From NCBI RefSeq assembly GCF_034190915.1, contig NW_026947484.1, forward strand, positions 80,981,982 through 81,045,981: 64,000 nt of DNA, given 5' to 3'. This stretch comes from Cavia porcellus. Taxonomy: Eukaryota > Chordata > Mammalia > Rodentia > Caviidae. The position numbers and the translations under genes are program-made. Under the pieces are notes generated by a model. That model saw nothing but the letters and a program-made list of their open reading frames with translations, was not told the DNA's origin and searched no databases. Below, in pieces: positions 58,432-64,000 of this stretch (position 1 is the first letter of the stretch; every line of letters begins with the position of its first letter).

Positions 58432-61400
58432 TGTTTATTAATACATATTTTCTTTTTAAAATTTTATTTAAAGAGAAAAAAAAGCAAAACAGTAAAAGGA
58501 TACAATGATACAGAATTTCAGAAAAATAAACAGTAAGAAATCACTAGTTAATAGATTACATATTGTCATCTTAGAAATAGTTGTTCAAGTTACAAAATTA
58601 AAGCATACAAAGTGGACATTCAAACAGTGAGACTGCAAACAGTTGTGTTCAGTGGGCCAACAAAAACTTAGTAATATGGTCATCTATCTTACACACCTAA
58701 ACACACTTGCAGTTGTATCCTTTAGAGCACTTTCCTTTCCTCTCTTTTCCACAACAACATTTACACATTTTGGGTTTTATTACTCCCACAGTTCTTATTA
58801 CCTTTTTTTGGGAGAGAATAAAAAACCAAATGTGACAAAACAAAGCAGAATCAGTCAAAACAAAGGATGGACATAATATATGATGTAGAAACACAATACA
58901 ACGTAATCAACAATGGTTACCATAATGCCTCTTGCTACCTTAAAAAAAATTGCCCATATCATCAGGTAAATAAAATTGAACAAAACAGTACAGAACAAAA
59001 CCAATAAAACCTAAACACTGGAGACATTACAGGACTTCAAAAGAAGAGAACAGTCAAACCAGAATGGGCATCGTAGTGAATCTTATTGCCTTCAGAATAG
59101 TTGCCTATACCCTCAAACTTGATACTATCAAACAAAACAGAATAGAGTAAAATTAGTCAAAATAAGATGGTGAGAGCAATTCAGGGCTTCAAATCAAGTT
59201 AAAATGGAAATCAAGAAAATTACTATAATATATCCTGCTAGTTTTTAATTTTTTTCCTTAATTAAAAAATAATAAAAAATAAATAAATCTTTTTAAAAGG
59301 GGGGAGATTGAGACATAACAACATAACAACACAGGTCAGAACAGAATAATTTAAGCAACATAGTGTTTCACCACAAGATAACCTGACTTAATAGTAGTTA
59401 CCATAGTGTCTCTTTCCTTGAAATACTTGAGTACAACTTTGTATACTATAGACTCAAACATATCAAGGCAGTGTGAAATCACTCAAGAGGATAAAAGTAT
59501 TACAGAGTATTTCGAACCAGCTAACAGAAAATGAACAATGGTTTCTATATTATCTCTTTGCCTATAAAAATTTTTGTTTATACTATCACATATAATAAAA
59601 TCCAGTAAGATACAACATGTTAAAACCAATGGAAACAAACAACAGCTTGATGGGACTTCAAAACAAGATGATATTAAATCAGCACTAGCTATTATGGTGT
59701 CTTGTTTTCCTCAAAATAGCTGTTCATATCATCACAGACAATAATATAAAACAGCCCAGAGTAAAACCATTCCAATCAATGAGTGAAAACTTTATAAGGC
59801 TTCAAAGCCATATAATGGGGAATCATGATTACCACATACTTTTATGTATTTATATATTTCTTACACTAGGGAAACTATTCGGTATTCATACATGTGAGTT
59901 TGATTTATTTCACTATGAGTATGGTCTCAAGCTGCGCCCATTTATTTATAAATATCTCAATCTGATCCTTCTTTATAGCTGAGTAGTACTCCATATTATA
60001 AATATACCACAACTTTTTTGTCCATTCCTCAGTTGATGGACACTTAGGTTGTTTCCAAGGTCTGGCTATTACAAATTGTGCCACTATAAACATGGGTGCA
60101 CATATATCCCTGTGGTACGATGCTTTCAGTTCTTCTGGGAATATGCCTAGAAGTGGAATAGCTGGAACAAATGGGATTTCCAATCCCAGCTTTTTGAGAA
60201 ATCTCTAGACTGACCTCCACAATGGTTGCACCAGTCTACACTCCCATCAACAGTGCAGGAGAGTTCCTTTTTCCCCACAGCCTCTCCAGCATTTATTGTT
60301 GTTGGTTTTCTTAATCCTGGCCATTCTTTCAGGAGTGAGGTGGAATCTCAGTGTTGTTTTAATTTGCATTTCTCTAATGAGTAATAATGATGAACATTTT
60401 TTCATGTCTGTATTTGCCATTTGTATTTCTTCATTTGAGAAGTGTGTGTTCATCTCAGATGCCCATTTTTGGATTGGATCTTTGAATTTTGGGGGTCTGA
60501 TTTTTTAAAATTCTTTATATGTTTTAGACAGAAGTCCTTTGTCTGAGGGAGAGTTCACTAAGATTTTTCCCAATTTGTGGGTTTTCTTTTCACTATACTG
60601 GAGATTTCTTTTGACATGCAGAAACTTTTTAATAAGAAGTGATTCCAGTTATTGATTCTGGAAAGTATTTCCCATGCAGTTTGAGTACTGTTCATGAATT
60701 CTGTACCTACCACTTTGTCTTCAAGGTTTTTACCTAATTTGTCTTCCAGTAGATTTAGTTTTTCTGTTTTAATATACATATCTTTGATTTGTTTAGATTT
60801 TAATTTAGTACATGGTGATAGGGTTGGGTCTAGTTTTAGTTTTCATCATATGGAGAGCCAGTTTTTCCAACACTATTTATTAAAGAGACTGTCCTTTTTC
60901 CACTGAAACTGTTTGGCCCCTTTATTAAAGATAAAGTGGTTGAGTGTGTTTGTAGTTGTGGTTGTATCTTCTAATCTATTCCACTGATCTTCGGCTCTGT
61001 TTTGATTCCAGTACCATGTTGATTTTACTACAGTTGCTTTGCAGTATAACTTCAAGTCAGGGATTGTGATGCCTCCTGCCTTGCTTTTGTTGCTTAGAAC
61101 TGTCTTTGCTATTCTAGGTCTCTTCTCGCTCCAAATAAATTTTGGGAGTGATTTCTCGAGATCTATGAGGTATGTTATTGGTATTTTTATTGGGATTACA
61201 TTGAATCTGTATAACAGTTTTGGGAGAATGGCCATTTTCACAATATTTATTCTTCCTATCCATGAGCAAGGGATGTCTTTCCATTTTCTGAGATTGTCTT
61301 CAATTTCTTTTTTCAGTATATTATAATTTTCCCTGTATAGGTCTTTCATTTCTTTCATGAGAGGAATTCCTAAATATTTCACTTTTTTGGTTGCTAGTGT

Positions 61401-61604
61401 GCAGGGTGTGGCTTTTCTTATTTCTCTGTCAGTGATTTTGTTGTTAGTGTATAGGAATGCTATTGATTTCTGAGTATTGATTTTGTATCCAGCTACATTA
61501 CTGAATTTATTTATTATATCTAAGAGTCTTTCAATGGAGTTTTGGGGGTCTTCTATGTAGAGTATCATGTCATCTGCAAACAATAATATGATCCTTGAAT
61601 TCAC
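58432..61604 (-). mobile_element. 5'-truncated L1 (minus) with long 3' UTR
   Basis: On the minus strand from 61604: an ORF2 remnant with the RT catalytic region right at the truncation point ([14 protein letters not shown]), continuous to about 60873, then broken. The C-terminal Cys-rich part is near 60280 and the ORF2 end near 59905. The 3' UTR is about 1.45 kb (59900-58440) with seven tandem ~140-bp units and ends in A-rich 'ctttaaataaaattttaaa'. Protein identity to the young L1 at 42.9-46.8 kb is high, so it is the same family. No clear target-site duplication was found. Confidence 0.88.
60873..61604 (-). pseudogene. L1 ORF2 fragment (RT to C-terminal part)
   Basis: 243 continuous codons starting just before FADDM and covering the thumb region ([59 protein letters not shown]). 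A frameshift follows, with further C-terminal pieces at 60779-60558, 60453-60247 and 60183-59905. It lacks the endonuclease and most of the RT fingers and palm, so it is not functional. Confidence 0.88.
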
Positions 61605-62245
61605 CTATGATCACTTTGAGAGTCTTGAAAACTCTCCTCTCTATATCCCGTACCTTTGAGACTGGAAGTGACCATCACAAGCTCAGAGAGATTAGGATTG
61701 TTACCTAAGACAATACATTATTGGAAGGCTATACCACTGTAAAGGTAAACAACCGCATTCATCAAACACTGCAGTCTAGACTATTGGAGAAATACTAATA
61801 CTGCTTGCATCAATAAAAATGAACAAATGAGAGAGATTTTGCTATTGAACTGCTCTATACCCAGGCCCAAAGCACTTACCCAAATTACAACTCACATTTC
61901 ATCTAAACAAAAGTCTTTTTCTATAAAAGCCGTTTCGTAAAATTGTTGGAAGTGAACATCACATCCAGATGTATAGATGTCAATAAGAGGACACAAGAAA
62001 CATAAAAAAAAAATCTTCAAAGAAAAACAGTAATTCTCCAGAAATTGACCTCGGTCTCAAGGAAATCTGAAATGACTGAAAAACAATTTAACATTTCCAA
62101 GAAAACTCAGTGAAACATGAGTAAAAGTAGATAACCAGTATAAGGATATGAGAAAAAATGTAGGATATGAATGACAAGATCACCAAAGAAATATAAATCA
62201 TAAAAAAGAACTAATCTGAAATCTTATATTGTAATTTAGATCTGA
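61605..62245 (+). mobile_element. Ancient HAL1-like ORF1 region, 3' part (probable)
   Basis: 'ggacacaagaaacat', 'cagtaattctccagaaattg', 'gaaatgactgaaaaac' and 'aactcagtgaaacatg' resemble the 5'/ORF1 region of the mammalian-wide HAL1 consensus as I recall it. The frame is lost. The L1 at 58.4-61.6 kb separates it from 57.3-58.4 kb, which I take as the same old element. Confidence 0.5.
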
Positions 62246-64000
62246 AATGTCTTACACAGTCTCCTGTGTTCAAAGGGGGATCTTAGGGGTTATTAGGTCA
62301 CAGGATTGCTGTATTCATCAGTGGATTAATCCACTAGTGAGCTTAATTGTTGAATGTGCTTTTAGGAGGTGGGTGCTGGTTAGAGGAGATGGGGGCACTA
62401 ATGACATGAATATGGAGGGTATATTTTAAAAAATCTTTTCCTACTCTCTGCTTGTATGCTCCCCATGAGTTAAGCAGCCAGGGCCTTCTATCATACCATT
62501 TCTTCCTTGGAGCTACTCACCCATGAACTGAACAGTGAAACAGCCTGTGAAAATAAACTTCTAACCCTTAAGTTGTAAGTGTCACATATTTTGCTCTAGT
62601 GATGGGTAGGCTGATTAATACAGAAATTGTCACAGAGAAGGTGGGTATTAGCTGTTACTGTACCTAACCATGGGGCTCAAAAGTCTTTGGAACTGGTTTT
62701 TAGGAGAAGTTTTGAGAAGTTTAGAGAATTGGGCTAGAGAAATTCTGGAGTACTATAGGTAAAGCTTGATGGATACATCTGCTGGGAGCCTCGGTGAGCA
62801 GAACGCCATTAGGAAGACAGTAAAAGTTGGACTTACAAGATTTCAGATGAGAATAAAAATTTTATTAGGAATTGGACTAGAGCTGTATTGTGTTGCGTTC
62901 TGGCATTTTTTTTTTTTTTTGTCTTTTTCCTTTTTATCGGTACTGGGGATTGAACTCACGACTGCCTGCTTGCAAGGCAGGTGCTTATGCCGCTGAGCTA
63001 AATCCCTAGCCCTCCATTCTGGCATTCTTATCTGCATTTGATCCTAAGATTTTTTTCAGGAGGCTGAAATAAAAGGTGATTAGACTAATTAATCTGATAA
63101 AGGAAATCTTAAGGCAGCTCATTGTTCAAGTTGTGTTATGGATAACTGTTTTTTTGCTAGAGTAACAATGAGAATAAGAAACAAAAAGTGGAGTCAAAAT
63201 ACATGAAAAACTTGAGGTTTGGCTAGAAAGGAAGCTTGTGTAAACTGGGGAGCAATGACAGTGTAGTTGCTGAAAAGATTAGCACCATTAAAGAAGAGCC
63301 CAGTACTTTCCACCAGGCCAAAAGGAAAGAAGGCTTGAGGACATCTCAGAAAGTGGTCAGACCCAATGTATCATAAACTCCAAGGTATAAAAGTGTAAAC
63401 TTTTTCAAAAGATTTTGAGAAGAGAACTTCAGGATTCTGTTCTCTCTTGAGAGCATCTAGCAAAGTGTATTCTAAGTTCAGCCATCCAAACACTCAAGAG
63501 TTCACTTAGGGCATAGTCACAAGGAGTTCATCTATTGTTCAAGCTGGCAGCAAGTCTTGGCATTATCCACCTGGTGTTGATTTTGTAGACATGCAGAATA
63601 CAAGTGTGATGGTCATGGATGCTTCCACTCAGATTTTTAAGGACACTGGAAGGTCAGGAAATGTGGTGTGACAGAATTATAGTCCTAAGATGAGGTCTTG
63701 TGAAGGCAATGCTTGAAGCTGTGAGCCCATGCTACAGTGGAGACTGCAAAAAGTTGCAGATGCCAAGAAAATGAAATGCATGCTAAGAAAAGTGCCTAGG
63801 CAGTGGCAGAGACTGCTCAGGAGAGAGGCCACATGGATTACAACTGGCAATCCCATGGGGACAGTGCTGCCATGCTCTTTGAAGTTCACATTTTACTACC
63901 ACATGCATTGGATGCTAGACAAGGAGCTAGCTACCATATTTAATGTTTGCCCTACTAGATTTTGATCTTGCTTTAGTCTAATTCCTTTCTATTTCCTGAA
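62246..64000 (+). mobile_element. ERVL-MaLR LTR plus internal region (cut by window end)
   Basis: The LTR spans about 62246-62625 ('ggggttattaggtcacagg', 'gaaaataaacttctaaccc', ending 'gtgatgggtaggctgatta'). It is followed by MaLR-type internal sequence ('agaaggtgggtattagctgt', 'cccagtactttccaccaggc', 'ctggtgttgattttgtagac'). MaLR internal regions are non-autonomous and have no intact retroviral genes. None is seen here. A SINE interrupts it at 62908-63016. The 3' LTR is not reached before the window ends. Confidence 0.7.
62898..63026 (-). mobile_element. tRNA-derived ID-like SINE (minus) with 10-bp TSD
   Basis: Flanked by ttctggcatt at 62898-62907 and 63017-63026. The reverse complement reads 'gggatttagctcagcggcat', 'gagttcaatccccagtacc' and an A-rich tail (T-run at 62905-62920 on the plus strand). 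Same family as the copy at 10.3 kb and less diverged. It lies inside the MaLR internal region. Confidence 0.9.

Noticed and set aside
1..64000. CRISPR arrays, bacterial operons or replication origins
   Set aside because: The window is mammalian nuclear DNA; the periodic repeats found are microsatellites, SINE/LINE copies and LINE tail units.

Overview
The window is mammalian nuclear DNA, AT-rich and dominated by retrotransposons. B1-like 7SL-derived SINEs (one copy carries what looks like the 29-bp internal duplication typical of rodent B1) and several tRNA-derived ID-like SINEs point to a rodent. The tRNA-SINE and L1 types do not look muroid, and I could not identify the species.

The single-copy content is part of the relaxin/insulin-like peptide cluster, in the gene order and orientation I know from human chromosome 9p24 (INSL6 minus, INSL4 plus, RLN minus). 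Exon 1 of INSL6 lies at 9273-9579 (minus) with a GC-rich upstream region; its A-chain exon is outside the window. A complete two-exon relaxin-family gene lies at 18650-19569 (plus). A second complete two-exon gene lies at 28449-26173 (minus), facing the first tail to tail. The two predicted preproteins, 144 and 141 residues, have identical exon-1 coding lengths (211 nt), the same phase-1 intron, B-chain cysteines at the same residues (36 and 48), an A-chain CC-x3-C-x8-C pattern and related TATA-box promoters. Both have a short C-domain like primate INSL4 rather than the long one of relaxin, and neither has the relaxin receptor-binding arginine cassette. A typical relaxin gene is not present here.

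The rest is layered retrotransposons. 1-7.1 kb: ancient L1M fragments, one split by a minus-strand L1. 12.9-15.4 kb: an ancient minus-strand L1. 21.0-22.4 kb: an L1M fragment and a MaLR-like LTR. 30-40.5 kb: an old L1M tail, a full-length half-L1 (HAL1) with 15-bp target-site duplications, and a decayed full-length L1. 41.19-49.15 kb: a young full-length L1 with a perfect 15-bp target-site duplication, an intact ORF1, an ORF2 broken only by two stop codons, and a tandemly duplicated 3' UTR. 49.3-52.7 kb: a second full-length HAL1 (minus). 57.3-62.2 kb: an ancient HAL1-like element split by a 5'-truncated L1. 62.2 kb to the end: a MaLR LTR and internal region carrying a SINE.

The most unusual non-genic structure is the long 3' UTR shared by the L1 and HAL1 elements: it is built from degenerate tandem units of about 140 bp. 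The same unit appears to recur in an unrecognised 0.5-kb insertion inside the decayed L1.
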